A stretch of DNA of 16,560 nt from Streptococcus vestibularis ATCC 49124 (GTDB lineage Bacteria > Bacillota > Bacilli > Lactobacillales > Streptococcaceae): the NCBI RefSeq assembly GCF_000188295.1, contig NZ_GL831112.1:1621663-1638222 (forward strand), in the 5' to 3' direction. The position numbers and the translations under genes were made by a program. Every line of letters starts with the position of its first letter. Position 1 is the stretch's first letter. The notes beneath the pieces were generated by a model. It was not told where the DNA came from and did not search any database. It saw nothing but the letters and a program-made list of their open reading frames with translations. Positions 5,806 through 14,206 of this stretch are shown here, piece after piece.

Positions 5806-8800
5806 TTAAGATATTGCAATACCAAGAATTTCTTTAATATCCTCAACTGTCATGCTAGCACGGCTTTCATTGCCATCTAATACTGTTGTAACGAGATTTT
5901 TCTTACCTTCTTGAAGCTCAAGAATCTTCTCTTCGATAGTACCTCTTGTAATCAAACGGAAAACTTCGACATTTTGTTCCTGACCGATACGATGAGCACG
6001 ACTAATAGCCTGCATTTCCACTGCTGGATTCCACCAAAGGTCAATCAGAATAACTGTATCAGCACCAGTCAAGTTGAGCCCTACACCCCCTGCTTTTAAA
6101 GAAATCAAAAAGGCATCTCGACTCCCCTGATTAAAGGCTTTGGTCATCTCCTGACGACTATCAGATGGGGTCGACCCTGTTAGCTTATAAGAGGAAATAC
6201 CTACCTCTTGTAAAAGTTCCTCTGTAATATCTAACATCCCACGAAATTGTGAAAAAATAAGGACACGATGGTCTGATTCCTTAATTTGACTAAGTAGGTC
6301 TCTAAGACTATCTAATTTCCCACTATCACCAGCGTAATCCATAAAGAGGGCTGGGGTATCACAAATTTGGCGTAAGCGGGTAATTCCTGACAAGATTTCC
6401 ACCTTATGACGGTTGATTTCCTGATCACTTGCCGAAATTAATCCTTGTTGCATCTGTTGCAATTGTGCTAAATAGATAGCCTTTTGAGCATCTGACAATT
6501 CACTTTGGTGAGTAATTTCAATCAAATCTGGTAGATCAGGAAGAACCTCTTCTTTTTTACGTCTTAGAATAAAGGGAGAAATATACCTAGCCACTTCCTT
6601 AGGTGTTAACTTAAGGAAAGTTTTTTTAGCTGGTAAAAGTCCTGGTAGAATAATCTGGAAAATAGACCAAATCTCCAACAAATGATTTTCAATAGGCGTT
6701 CCAGATAGTGCTAAGCAATGTGGAACAGAAAAATCACGTAGATATTGGGCAATCTTTGTCTGTGTATTCTTCATGACCTGAGCCTCATCGAGAATGAGAT
6801 AGTCATATTTGCCAGACTTATAAGCATCAAAATCCTGACGGAAGGAAGCGTAGCTTGTAATGATAATCTGGTGGTCTTCGGCAATGATGTCATCACGTTT
6901 TGGCTTGAGTCCATAAGAAACCGCTACATCTAACTGAGGAGCGAACTTTTTAAACTCATCCTGCCAATTGTAAATCAGGCTTGATGGTGACAAAACCAAA
7001 ACTCGTTGTCCTTCTTCTAAATGTGCAGAGAGATAGGCAATAGTTTGCAAAGTTTTCCCCAACCCCATATCATCGGCTAAGATACCGCCAAAACCATAGT
7101 GATGCAACATAGATAGCCACTGAACACCTTTTTCCTGATAGGGACGAAGGCCAGCTTCTACCTTATAGGTTGGCAAATCAAAGGTCTCTGGCTTACTCAA
7201 ATGTTGCGTTAAGAGTTGGAAATCTTTTGAAAAACGAACAGAATCACTTTCTGAAAGAGCATCCATCAATTGATAGGCAGTTAATTGATGGAGTTCTAGG
7301 TGACCTTTTCCTGAATAACGAGCTCTCAGAGTTTTGAGGCTCTCACTAATACGATGCGTCGCTTCGTCAAAAACAATCAACTGACCACTACGATTGATAA
7401 AATAGGGCGAGCTTTCCATCAAGGCTGCTAAAGCATGATCCACATCTTCATCGTCAAGGCTTGAAAAATCAAAGGAAATATCTAATAAATTTCCCTGACA
7501 CTCTACCTGAACCTGTGGACTCTGCTCAACCCGTAAGTCACGTAACTCCTGTCCAATCAGAACCGTTCCTGCATTTCCAAAATCTGGTAGAGTATTTGTA
7601 AAGAAATCATAGAGCTCTTGACTGCTACTTAATCGTTTATATGACTGAAAATCAGGGGTGAATCCATGCTTAGACATCAAACGAAAAACAGCCTGCTCAT
7701 GACGATAGTTACTAGTAAATCCTAAACGACTCAACTCTTGGCGATCATGTACCAAAAAACCATCAAAATCAAAGGCTAATGTAAGAACAATCTCACTATC
7801 ACCTTTCAGATTAAAGCGAAATCTCGGTGTAAAATCCTTGATATTAAAAGCTTTTGGTGCCTTAACCGGCCCCATAGTCTTAAAATCAAAAAGACTAGCA
7901 GCCAAGATGGCTTGTTCATCGAGATTAAAGCTGACGTGCTTATTCAAATCGCTTCCGATTGGAAGAGAGCGTAAGCCAACCAAAAGTTTTTGTTGTTTTC
8001 TATTCAGACGATAAAAAACACCTTGATAGAAGAGAATACGATTATTAAAAAAGGCCTGACTATTCTTCTCAGAAACAGTCAATTCAATCATCTTGGGCTC
8101 GACACAAATATCAAACGAGAAGAGATTGGCATCAGCAGTCAAGTCCTCGACCAAAAGTTGGCGGTATTCAGTCCCTTCCCATTCAAACCTAAAGCCATCC
8201 AAATCTTGCATCCGTCTCAAACCTTCCTCAAAAAAACCGTAGGGGAGACAAAGGTGACGTGCATTATTCGGTAAAATAAAGTCTAAATTAGTCTTGGCTT
8301 CATCTGGAATCATCCGTCCTAGGTAGTTTAAAAATGCCTGTGAAGCCTGGTCAAATTGAATAAGTGATAGGAGTTCATAGTAGTTCTTACCTATCTGATA
8401 ATAACCCTCAACCTCTACAAGTTTGAGAAAGGCAGGAATATCTCGAATAACATAAGAACGTTCATCTGGTAAGCGACGTAAACGTATGCTCCACCAAATC
8501 TCTGAACCAAAGGTAGACTCCTCTCCCTCTACCATCAAGCTATATCTAACGGTATCATCTTCATTTAGGGAAAGCCCTTCTAAAAATAAACCACCAAAAG
8601 AGTGACCTCGCTCTTGGCCCTGAGAGAGCTCTTGTTCCTCTTCCAGTTCTGCCAAGAGGCGCTGGCCTTCTTTATCATTTTTTAGATAATACTCAACCGC
8701 CGCCAAATGGGGACAATAGCCTTTTTGAGCGAAATAATCACAGTCACACGTGATTTCAGAATCATCGAGCGCATAAATTAAATGATGTTGGCCAACTGTC

Positions 8801-8901
8801 GTGTCCAACTGAGTTTCTGAGACCTGATGAATGGCAATTAGCCCCTTTTCAAAAAGTTTAATCCCCTCATTACGGACTCTACCCGGCATCAATTTCGCCA
8901 T
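5806..8901 (-). CDS. SWIM zinc-finger SNF2-family DNA helicase/ATPase
   Basis: A 1031-aa SF2 ATPase of the bacterial SNF2 group, expected to translocate on double-stranded DNA; its cellular job in streptococci is unknown. Near the N-terminus is a SWIM zinc finger (C52, C54, C63, H65 in CDCDYFAQKGYCPH), likely a DNA or protein contact. A long middle region of the bacterial SNF2-associated type follows. The ATPase core has Walker A K616 in DDMGLGKT, Walker B D705-EAQ, and motif III LSGTPIENHLLEIWS. The second lobe has LIFSQFRGML, AGGVGLNLTGAD and the arginine-finger motif AISRAHRIGQ near 970. All motifs look intact. A GTG three codons upstream is possible, but the ATG at 8901 has AGGGG eight bases away and is preferred. 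The extended -10 at 8928-8936 should drive it. Confidence 0.95.
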   Translation of the reverse strand: MAKLMPGRVRNEGIKLFEKGLIAIHQVSETQLDTTVGQHHLIYALDDSEITCDCDYFAQKGYCPHLAAVEYYLKNDKEGQRLLAELEEEQELSQGQERGHSFGGLFLEGLSLNEDDTVRYSLMVEGEESTFGSEIWWSIRLRRLPDERSYVIRDIPAFLKLVEVEGYYQIGKNYYELLSLIQFDQASQAFLNYLGRMIPDEAKTNLDFILPNNARHLCLPYGFFEEGLRRMQDLDGFRFEWEGTEYRQLLVEDLTADANLFSFDICVEPKMIELTVSEKNSQAFFNNRILFYQGVFYRLNRKQQKLLVGLRSLPIGSDLNKHVSFNLDEQAILAASLFDFKTMGPVKAPKAFNIKDFTPRFRFNLKGDSEIVLTLAFDFDGFLVHDRQELSRLGFTSNYRHEQAVFRLMSKHGFTPDFQSYKRLSSSQELYDFFTNTLPDFGNAGTVLIGQELRDLRVEQSPQVQVECQGNLLDISFDFSSLDDEDVDHALAALMESSPYFINRSGQLIVFDEATHRISESLKTLRARYSGKGHLELHQLTAYQLMDALSESDSVRFSKDFQLLTQHLSKPETFDLPTYKVEAGLRPYQEKGVQWLSMLHHYGFGGILADDMGLGKTLQTIAYLSAHLEEGQRVLVLSPSSLIYNWQDEFKKFAPQLDVAVSYGLKPKRDDIIAEDHQIIITSYASFRQDFDAYKSGKYDYLILDEAQVMKNTQTKIAQYLRDFSVPHCLALSGTPIENHLLEIWSIFQIILPGLLPAKKTFLKLTPKEVARYISPFILRRKKEEVLPDLPDLIEITHQSELSDAQKAIYLAQLQQMQQGLISASDQEINRHKVEILSGITRLRQICDTPALFMDYAGDSGKLDSLRDLLSQIKESDHRVLIFSQFRGMLDITEELLQEVGISSYKLTGSTPSDSRQEMTKAFNQGSRDAFLISLKAGGVGLNLTGADTVILIDLWWNPAVEMQAISRAHRIGQEQNVEVFRLITRGTIEEKILELQEGKKNLVTTVLDGNESRASMTVEDIKEILGIAIS

Positions 8902-8927
8902 AGTATTCACCCCTATCTTATCCCTCT

Positions 8928-8936
8928 ATTATAGCA
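8928..8936 (-). promoter_or_regulatory. Extended -10 promoter for the SNF2 gene
   Basis: On the minus strand TGCTATAAT (8936-8928) is a perfect extended -10 element (TGnTATAAT). No good -35 lies 16-18 bp upstream, as is common for extended -10 promoters. The predicted start near 8921 leaves a leader of about 20 nt containing the ribosome binding site. Confidence 0.7.
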
Positions 8937-8973
8937 CAAAATTCTTATAAACTCGGCCTTCACCACGATAAAA

Positions 8974-8999
8974 CAAAAAAAACACTCCCTAGGGAGTGT
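8974..8999 (-). terminator. Intrinsic terminator of mapZ
   Basis: ACACTCCCTAGGGAGTGT (8982-8999) is a perfect 18-nt palindrome, forming a 7-bp GC-rich stem with a 4-nt CTAG loop. On the minus strand it is followed by seven or eight T residues (8981-8974). It begins ten bases after the mapZ stop codon and separates mapZ from the SNF2 promoter. Confidence 0.92.
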
Positions 9000-9008
9000 C
9001 GTCGATTA

Positions 9009-10874
9009 TTATTCATAATCAAGTTTATCTGAGTGACCTGAACCATTACCTACATAGTAACCTGTCTTACAGTTGATACTAAAGAGATAAGTTCCATCTG
9101 GAAGGTACATGTTGTAGTAACCATTTCCGTTGATGATGTTGACTGGCTCAAGGATAAAGTTATCTCCTGAGAAGTACCCACGTGAGTGAGATGTTGCAAT
9201 AATCTTATCAAGAACACCATTAGCCCAAGTCCAAGCTGGATTACTTGTATCCGCTACTACGTTTGCATTATAAGGCACACGAGAGCGATCACGTTGAAGG
9301 ATAGATGGATTGTAATTTATGATGCCTCGTGTCACAACTGTTGAAGTTGCAGCTGTACCACCAGAAACTCCACCAGTCGCACTTGTTACACCTGAATTAG
9401 ATGCTCCAGATGTGTTATCTCCCGAAGGAGTAGCAGTATTAACACTTTCAGAAGCTGTCGCTGCAGACGTTGCACTTGCAGCTTTAGCCTTTTCTTCAAG
9501 CTGTGTTTTACCGCCCTTAATAGCTTCTTGGATAGTACTATCAAGACTAGCATTGCCAGTATTTGTTACACGTTCTGAAAGATCATTAAAGTTTGCATCA
9601 GATTTAACTGAGATAGAGGCATTATAGCTACCGTCTACAAGAGCATCTGATTCATAATTACTATTGACTTTTTCAATAGCTTCGATTTGTTTCTTCAAGT
9701 TATCGTATTTGACCTTAGCTGCGTCATAATACTTGGTTTTTTCCAATTTTTTAAGTAGTTTTTCCAAGTCTGATAGCTTACCAAATTGATCATTAGCTAG
9801 TTTTGTCTGCTCATCATCTGTGAAGAAATTCTTATACATGTCTTCGAAGGCTTTATTATCAGAAGCTGATGCATCCTTGCTTGATGATGGTATTACTGCT
9901 GAAGAAGCAGTGCTTGTAGTTTTCGCAGATTGGCTATGTGTTCCTTTATAAAGAGCATAGCTACCACCAATTATAGCTAGAGCAAGAACCACGAGAGCAA
10001 CGATAACAACACCCTTACGGCGATAAAGTGGAATATCACCATCAAAGAAACCTTTATGAGATTGAGAAATAGACCCTGAAGAGATTCTATCTTCTGCTGA
10101 TGGACGATTAACTGTAATAGACACTTTTGGTATCGCTTTTGCTTCATCAGCTTTAACTCCTGTTACACCAGCAACTGTTGTGGCAATAGCTTCTAAGTCG
10201 ATTGTTTCTGAGACTTCAACATCTTCCAACAGAGGTTTAGAGTCTTGTGGCTCAGAAGCCTTGTCATCAGCAGGTAAGGTACTTTCTGGTTCCGGATCAT
10301 CAATATTGTCTACCATATCAGCGTTATCAACTTGTTGATTAGTTGATCTAGACGTTGCAGCAAGGGCTTCACCAAGATCGAATTTTTCTGCTTCTGACGT
10401 GATAAAACGATCAGCATTAGTTGATGTTATGATAGTTTCAGAGCTTTGACTTTCTGGTTTCACAGTGATTTCAGGTTCAACAGAAGCTTGAGTATCATCT
10501 TCCTTAGCGTCAGTTGTGTCCAAACCAAAAGTCATAGGTGTTACTGTTTCATCAGCAGTCGTTGAGTTGGTTGCCTCATTAGCCATTGATTGACCAATCA
10601 AACCTGAATCAGCAAATTCCTGACGTTGCTTTTGAATAAAGGCATCCAAGGGTGATGTATCGCCATCTGCTTCAATTTTCTTTGAAAATTTTTGTGAGGT
10701 AACTTCCTCACGATGTTGCTTAATATACTTATCCAAAATACTATCTGTTTCGGTTACACCAGCATTAATCTCAGCTTCTTTGCGGACAGCCTCACCGACT
10801 GTCATTTCCTTGGCATCTTGGAAATCTAACTCTTGGCTTTCTTCATAGCCATCTTGTGTTTTATCTTCTGACAC
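9009..10874 (-). CDS. mapZ: Mid-cell-anchored protein Z (MapZ/LocZ)
   Basis: MapZ is the streptococcal division-site marker: its cytoplasmic part binds FtsZ and its outer domain binds peptidoglycan, forming rings that lead the FtsZ ring to mid-cell. The 621-aa product has an acidic cytoplasmic region (1-284). Its first 70 residues (MTVGEAVRKEAEINAG, then LDKYIKQHREEV) match the conserved FtsZ-interacting part. One transmembrane helix lies at about 289-309 (VVIVALVVLALAIIGGSYALY). An extracellular helical domain (about 335-470), a Ser/Thr/Ala/Gly linker (about 470-520) and the conserved C-terminal domain (GIINYNPSILQRDRSRVP to the end) follow. Pneumococcal MapZ is 464 aa as I recall, so this one is longer, mainly in the cytoplasmic part and the linker. 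The GTG start lies 2 nt after the methyltransferase stop, with AAAGG upstream, so the two are co-transcribed and probably translationally coupled. Confidence 0.95.
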   Translation of the reverse strand: MSEDKTQDGYEESQELDFQDAKEMTVGEAVRKEAEINAGVTETDSILDKYIKQHREEVTSQKFSKKIEADGDTSPLDAFIQKQRQEFADSGLIGQSMANEATNSTTADETVTPMTFGLDTTDAKEDDTQASVEPEITVKPESQSSETIITSTNADRFITSEAEKFDLGEALAATSRSTNQQVDNADMVDNIDDPEPESTLPADDKASEPQDSKPLLEDVEVSETIDLEAIATTVAGVTGVKADEAKAIPKVSITVNRPSAEDRISSGSISQSHKGFFDGDIPLYRRKGVVIVALVVLALAIIGGSYALYKGTHSQSAKTTSTASSAVIPSSSKDASASDNKAFEDMYKNFFTDDEQTKLANDQFGKLSDLEKLLKKLEKTKYYDAAKVKYDNLKKQIEAIEKVNSNYESDALVDGSYNASISVKSDANFNDLSERVTNTGNASLDSTIQEAIKGGKTQLEEKAKAASATSAATASESVNTATPSGDNTSGASNSGVTSATGGVSGGTAATSTVVTRGIINYNPSILQRDRSRVPYNANVVADTSNPAWTWANGVLDKIIATSHSRGYFSGDNFILEPVNIINGNGYYNMYLPDGTYLFSINCKTGYYVGNGSGHSDKLDYE

Positions 10875-10876
10875 GT

Positions 10877-12043
10877 TTAATTTACCTTTCTAGCCTCAGA
10901 ACGGCGAACACGCTCTCCAAAATATTGATACAAATCAACGCGGAGGGTCCCGTTATAAAGCTTACGTTTTTTATCAGCTTTCATGCCGTATTTACTTTCA
11001 AATTGTTCATCACTGGTCAAGATAAACTTGCTCCACGTTTTAAGCGGCGCAAAAGTTTGACCCATTTCATTATACAAGATATCCACAGCCTTGTCATCCA
11101 ACAAGCGCTCCCCATAAGGAGGATTTGAAATAATGACACCGTTGATTTTATCTGTTTTCAAGTCCTGTAAACGCATTTGTTTCAATTTAACAACATCTTC
11201 AAGACCAGCTTCGCGAGCATTAGCCTTAGCAATCTCAACCATACGGCTATCAATATCACAACCCATAATGTCTAATTCAACATCGTAATTTGCCTTGCTA
11301 TCAGCTTCATCTCGTACTGACTGTACTAAATCTTTATCCACCCAATTCCATGCCTCAAAGGCAAAATCACGATTAAAACCTGGTGCGATATTCATTCCAA
11401 TCATAGCAGCTTCAATACAAAATGTCCCTGAACCACAAGTTGGGTCAATCAAAGGTTTGTCAGGATACCAGTTACTAAGTTCAAGAATAGCAGCCGCCAT
11501 ATTTTCTTTAATAGGTGCCCCACCTTTATCAGTACGATAGCCACGCTTAAAGAGACTAGCACCTGTAGTATCAATTAAAACAGTAGCCTTATCCTTTAAG
11601 ATTGAAACTTCAATTTTAAATTCCGCACCTGTTTCTTGAAGAGGCACTCCTTCCGGACGGTGGAAATACTTCTGTAATTTTTTAACAACAGCTTTTTTAG
11701 AAATCGCCTGAACAGACGGCTCATTATGGAGCTTTGATTTAACACATTTAGCTTTTGAAATTGGGAACTTTGCACCTAAGGGAAGATAATTTTCCCAGTC
11801 CAAGGCATAAACTCCTTGAAAAAGCTCCTCAAAAGTACGTGCCGGAAACTCTCCCACCACAATCTTGATACGGTCTGCAGCTCTCAACCAAAGGTTAGTT
11901 TCAGCAATTGCACGAACATCTCCTTGGAAACGCACCTTACCATTTTCAACTTGAGTCTCATACCCCAACTCACGTAGTTCTCGTCCAACCACAGCTTCAA
12001 GTCCGGCTGCAGCAGTTGCTACTAATGTAAATGTTTCTTTCAT
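10877..12043 (-). CDS. THUMP-domain class I rRNA methyltransferase, RlmL/YpsC type
   Basis: An S-adenosylmethionine-dependent RNA methyltransferase of the COG0116 group, predicted to make N2-methylguanosine in 23S rRNA as RlmL does. The 388-aa product has an N-terminal ferredoxin-like plus THUMP RNA-binding region (about 1-165). The Rossmann methyltransferase domain has motif I DPTCGSGTFCIEAAMIG (near 200) and the catalytic NPPY at N307-Y310 in ISNPPYGERL. It lacks the second (RlmK) half of E. coli RlmL, as is normal in Firmicutes. The ATG start has AGGA six bases upstream. The gene follows rnpB, the same order as ypsA-gpsB-rnpB-ypsC in Bacillus, and precedes mapZ by 2 nt. The exact target base is inferred from homologues. 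Confidence 0.92.
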   Translation of the reverse strand: MKETFTLVATAAAGLEAVVGRELRELGYETQVENGKVRFQGDVRAIAETNLWLRAADRIKIVVGEFPARTFEELFQGVYALDWENYLPLGAKFPISKAKCVKSKLHNEPSVQAISKKAVVKKLQKYFHRPEGVPLQETGAEFKIEVSILKDKATVLIDTTGASLFKRGYRTDKGGAPIKENMAAAILELSNWYPDKPLIDPTCGSGTFCIEAAMIGMNIAPGFNRDFAFEAWNWVDKDLVQSVRDEADSKANYDVELDIMGCDIDSRMVEIAKANAREAGLEDVVKLKQMRLQDLKTDKINGVIISNPPYGERLLDDKAVDILYNEMGQTFAPLKTWSKFILTSDEQFESKYGMKADKKRKLYNGTLRVDLYQYFGERVRRSEARKVN

Positions 12044-12086
12044 TGTTATCCTGTTACCTAATTATTACGAGTACAAACTCTCCTAA

Positions 12087-12092
12087 ACTATA
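12087..12092 (-). promoter_or_regulatory. Candidate -10 element for the methyltransferase-mapZ operon
   Basis: On the minus strand TATAGT (12092-12087) lies about 44 nt before the methyltransferase ATG and after the rnpB terminator, so a promoter is needed in this gap. No convincing -35 sits 17 bp upstream (AAGGGC), so the assignment is tentative. Confidence 0.35.
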
Positions 12093-12144
12093 GCTTATTG
12101 TTCACTCTTGCCCTTAGTTGGTAGACGCAAAAGAGACGTTTCTT

Positions 12145-12177
12145 GCTAAAAGAAGGCTGAGACATTTGCCCCAGCCT
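12145..12177 (-). terminator. Intrinsic terminator of rnpB
   Basis: On the minus strand AGGCTGGGGC (12177-12168) pairs with GTCTCAGCCT (12163-12154) around an AAAT loop, a continuous 10-bp stem including two G-U pairs. TCTTTTAG follows. It starts directly after the 3' end of the RNase P RNA. Confidence 0.88.
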
Positions 12178-12183
12178 CACCTA

Positions 12184-12566
12184 TATGCAATTTTCTATAA
12201 GCCATGTTTTGTTCCAGAAGTGACTAGGTACCACTTCCTTCGATAATCATCTGTCTACTGCATAGCAGTCAGAATGGTCCGTTCGTTTCCAGCCATCCCA
12301 TGCCCCTACCAAAGTTTGGGTTGCTAGCTTGAGGGGTTTACCGCGTTCCACTTTTTAGGTTTCCCTAAAAACTCCGTCACTGTGGCACTTTCAGAGCTAC
12401 TAAAACCTATCCTAAGACTTAGCTAGTTCGCTCGCCGTAACTTGAAAATCAAGTCCCTAGGCTTATTGATTCACCTAGCACAAACACTACTGGCATCACA
12501 GCCAGTGCTAGCATGGACTTTCCTCATGGAAGACTAGCAACCATGCGATTATCCAAAAATTGCACA
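12184..12566 (-). ncRNA. rnpB: RNase P RNA, type B
   Basis: This is the catalytic RNA that removes 5' leaders from precursor tRNAs together with the RnpA protein. On the minus strand it shows the universal core: GAGGAAAGTCCATGCTAGCA near the 5' end, GGCGAGCGAACTAGC in the middle, and AACCCAAACTTTGGTAGGGG further on. A TAGACAGATGATTATCG-type segment lies near the 3' end. The 5' TGCAATTTT (12564 leftwards) pairs with AAAATTGCA at the 3' end (near 12186), closing helix P1. The roughly 380-nt length fits the Gram-positive B type. Ends are placed from P1 and are good to a few bases. The 5' end lies only about 9 nt past the gpsB stop codon, so the promoter must be inside gpsB or shared with it. Confidence 0.96.
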
Positions 12567-12575
12567 AAACCATTT

Positions 12576-12908
12576 TTATTCGACGATTTGTTTTCCAAAG
12601 ACCTCTTTTTCCAAACGACTGATACGTTTTAAGATATCATAGTTTGAAGCCGAAGCAATATTGGCAGTAGCATATGGTGGTTCACTTGTCGCACTTGCAT
12701 ATGCGGGACGTCTTGCAGGAGCTGATGTCTCCTTGGCCTTCAGTTTTGCATTTTCTTCTTGCAATTCTTTAACTAGAGCAATGTAGACACCGTAATCTTT
12801 GATTACATCATCTAAAAACTCATCAACTTCTGTTTTATCGTATCCACGCATGCTTGTTTTAAATTCTTGTTCGTAGATTTTCTTGGGCGTTAAATTAATC
12901 TTAGCCAT
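12576..12908 (-). CDS. gpsB: Cell division regulator GpsB
   Basis: GpsB is a small DivIVA-like membrane-associated adaptor that recruits penicillin-binding proteins and, in streptococci, supports StkP signalling and the balance of septal and peripheral synthesis. The 110-aa product has the DivIVA-type N-terminal coiled coil (about 1-65: [20 protein letters not shown], then [14 protein letters not shown]). A flexible Ala/Pro/Ser-rich linker (66-90) and the short C-terminal helical trimerisation segment ([16 protein letters not shown]) follow. ATG is preceded by GGAG at 7-nt spacing. A promoter is visible at 12968-12996. The gene runs into rnpB without a terminator. PBP1a, a class A enzyme of the kind GpsB binds, is encoded close by. 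Confidence 0.97.
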   Translation of the reverse strand: MAKINLTPKKIYEQEFKTSMRGYDKTEVDEFLDDVIKDYGVYIALVKELQEENAKLKAKETSAPARRPAYASATSEPPYATANIASASNYDILKRISRLEKEVFGKQIVE

Positions 12909-12967
12909 TATTCTTCTCCAATACTTATCTTATCTAACTTACTAATACTTTACAGTCCAATGCTTTC

Positions 12968-12996
12968 ATGATACAGAAAAAAATATAAAAATGCAA
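12968..12996 (-). promoter_or_regulatory. Sigma-A-type promoter for gpsB
   Basis: On the minus strand TTGCAT (12996-12991) and TATCAT (12973-12968, one mismatch) are separated by exactly 17 bp. The start would be near 12961, giving a leader of about 50 nt. The T-rich spacer overlaps what may be a weak terminator tail for ypsA. Confidence 0.55.
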
Positions 12997-13016
12997 GTTT
13001 AAAACTCAATTATGTC

Positions 13017-13532
13017 CTATTCCGACATGACTTCATTGAGGTCATCAAAAGTCAACCGAAATAAGGGATAATCGCTTGCATCTATTATCATATTGTAAAA
13101 ATATTTCAAATTTGTTTCATTTTCAGGCTCATAAAATAAATAAGCTTGGTCTGTATTATCGATGAGAAACTGGTTAAATTGTTTGAACTGAGCTGGCGAT
13201 TGATAAGCTGGAAAACTATACTTTACGAAATCAACTTGTTTAAAGGCTGCCAATTTTGCTTGGTTAGCTTCATTCCAATTCTGACCGTGTGTTTCAAATG
13301 GAAATAACGTCGCTAACTTCAAAGGATAGTCTTTCTGAAGTTCCTTAGCCACTTCTAGCGCCCAAAATTCAAAACCAAGGTTCCCAGTAAAAATCATCCA
13401 ATCCACACCTTCATCTAAAAAACGTTTAAGGTCACGTTTGATTGCCTTCTTAATGATGTTTACCTTAGGGTCCTTGTCTTTAAAAACACCAAGTTCAAAG
13501 CTCTTATAGCCCGTTATGAGTAGTGATGTCAT
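13017..13532 (-). CDS. ypsA: YpsA, SLOG-superfamily DUF1273 protein
   Basis: A 171-aa cytoplasmic protein of the DUF1273 family, which has a Rossmann-like SLOG nucleotide-binding fold. The family N-terminus is clear ([18 protein letters not shown]), as are the segments [19 protein letters not shown] and [19 protein letters not shown]. In Bacillus YpsA affects cell division and FtsZ; the biochemical activity is not settled. The length equals that of family members. ATG is preceded by AAGGAGG. It is transcribed away from recU across a 77-nt divergent promoter region and lies 108 nt before gpsB. Only a weak AT-rich hairpin plus T-rich tract follows it, so some read-through into gpsB is possible. 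Confidence 0.93.
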   Translation of the reverse strand: MTSLLITGYKSFELGVFKDKDPKVNIIKKAIKRDLKRFLDEGVDWMIFTGNLGFEFWALEVAKELQKDYPLKLATLFPFETHGQNWNEANQAKLAAFKQVDFVKYSFPAYQSPAQFKQFNQFLIDNTDQAYLFYEPENETNLKYFYNMIIDASDYPLFRLTFDDLNEVMSE

Positions 13533-13535
13533 TTA

Positions 13536-13565
13536 TTGTTTTCCTCCTTCATTTTATGGTATAAT
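13536..13565 (+). promoter_or_regulatory. Extended -10 promoter for recU-pbp1a
   Basis: TGGTATAAT (13557-13565) is a perfect extended -10 element. A partial -35 TTGTTT lies at 13536-13541 with an 18-bp spacer. The start near 13572 gives a leader of about 38 nt before the recU ATG. The element lies within about 35 bp of the ypsA start codon on the other strand, so the two divergent promoters must overlap or adjoin. Confidence 0.75.
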
Positions 13566-13609
13566 GAAGTAGTCTTTATGCATATCTTATTAAAGAAGAA
13601 GGGAAAGAT

Positions 13610-14206
13610 ATGGTAAACTATCCCCATCAGATATCTCGTAAGATAGCACAAGTACGTACTAAAAAATCTAATAGAGTTGACTTTGCCAATCGGGGGATGA
13701 ACTTTGAATCTGCTATTAATGCGACTAATGATTACTATTTGTCGCGTGGCTTAGCTGTTATTCATAAGAAACCTACACCTGTTCAGATCGTCAAAGTTGA
13801 TTATCCAAAACGCTCACGAGCAAAGATTGTAGAAGCTTACTTTAGGCAAGCCTCAACTACCGACTACTCTGGTGTTTATAAAGGATACTATATTGATTTT
13901 GAAGCCAAAGAGACACGGCAAAAGACATCTATGCCTATGAAAAACTTTCATGCGCATCAAATTGAGCACATGTCTCAGGTCATCAATCAAGATGGAATCT
14001 GCTTCGTGCTACTTCACTTTTCAACGCTTAAGGAAACCTACCTTCTGCCTGCCAAAGACTTGATCGCTTTTTATCGAATTGATAAGGGATCAAAATCAAT
14101 GCCTCTTGATTATATCAAAAAAAGAGGTTATGCAATCGCAGAGGCAGCTTATCCTCAAGTTCCTTATTTAGAAATCATTGAAAAATTATTAGGTGGTAAC
14201 ACATAA
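13610..14206 (+). CDS. recU: Holliday junction resolvase RecU
   Basis: RecU cuts four-way DNA junctions during recombinational repair and chromosome segregation in Firmicutes. The 198-aa product covers the whole family. The N-terminal basic, flexible region (1-28) precedes [18 protein letters not shown]. The nuclease core has D85 in STTDYSG and E98 and K100 in DFEAKET, matching the metal-binding and catalytic D88, E101 and K103 of the Bacillus enzyme at a constant offset of 3. The stalk region and the conserved HQIEHM and FVLLHFS segments follow. ATG is preceded by AAGAAGG. Its TAA stop overlaps the pbp1a ATG by one base (TAATG), showing translational coupling. The recU-pbp1a pairing is conserved in Firmicutes. 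Confidence 0.97.
   Translation: MVNYPHQISRKIAQVRTKKSNRVDFANRGMNFESAINATNDYYLSRGLAVIHKKPTPVQIVKVDYPKRSRAKIVEAYFRQASTTDYSGVYKGYYIDFEAKETRQKTSMPMKNFHAHQIEHMSQVINQDGICFVLLHFSTLKETYLLPAKDLIAFYRIDKGSKSMPLDYIKKRGYAIAEAAYPQVPYLEIIEKLLGGNT

Noticed and set aside
9319..9627. 102-codon plus-strand open frame opposite mapZ
   Set aside because: It is the antisense of the low-complexity Ser/Thr/Ala linker of mapZ, which lacks stops in that frame. No ribosome binding site or family resemblance.
12970..13016. Terminator after ypsA (AGTTTTAAACT followed by a T-rich stretch)
   Set aside because: The stem is only five weak base pairs and the T-tract is distant. The T-rich stretch is better explained as the spacer of the gpsB promoter.
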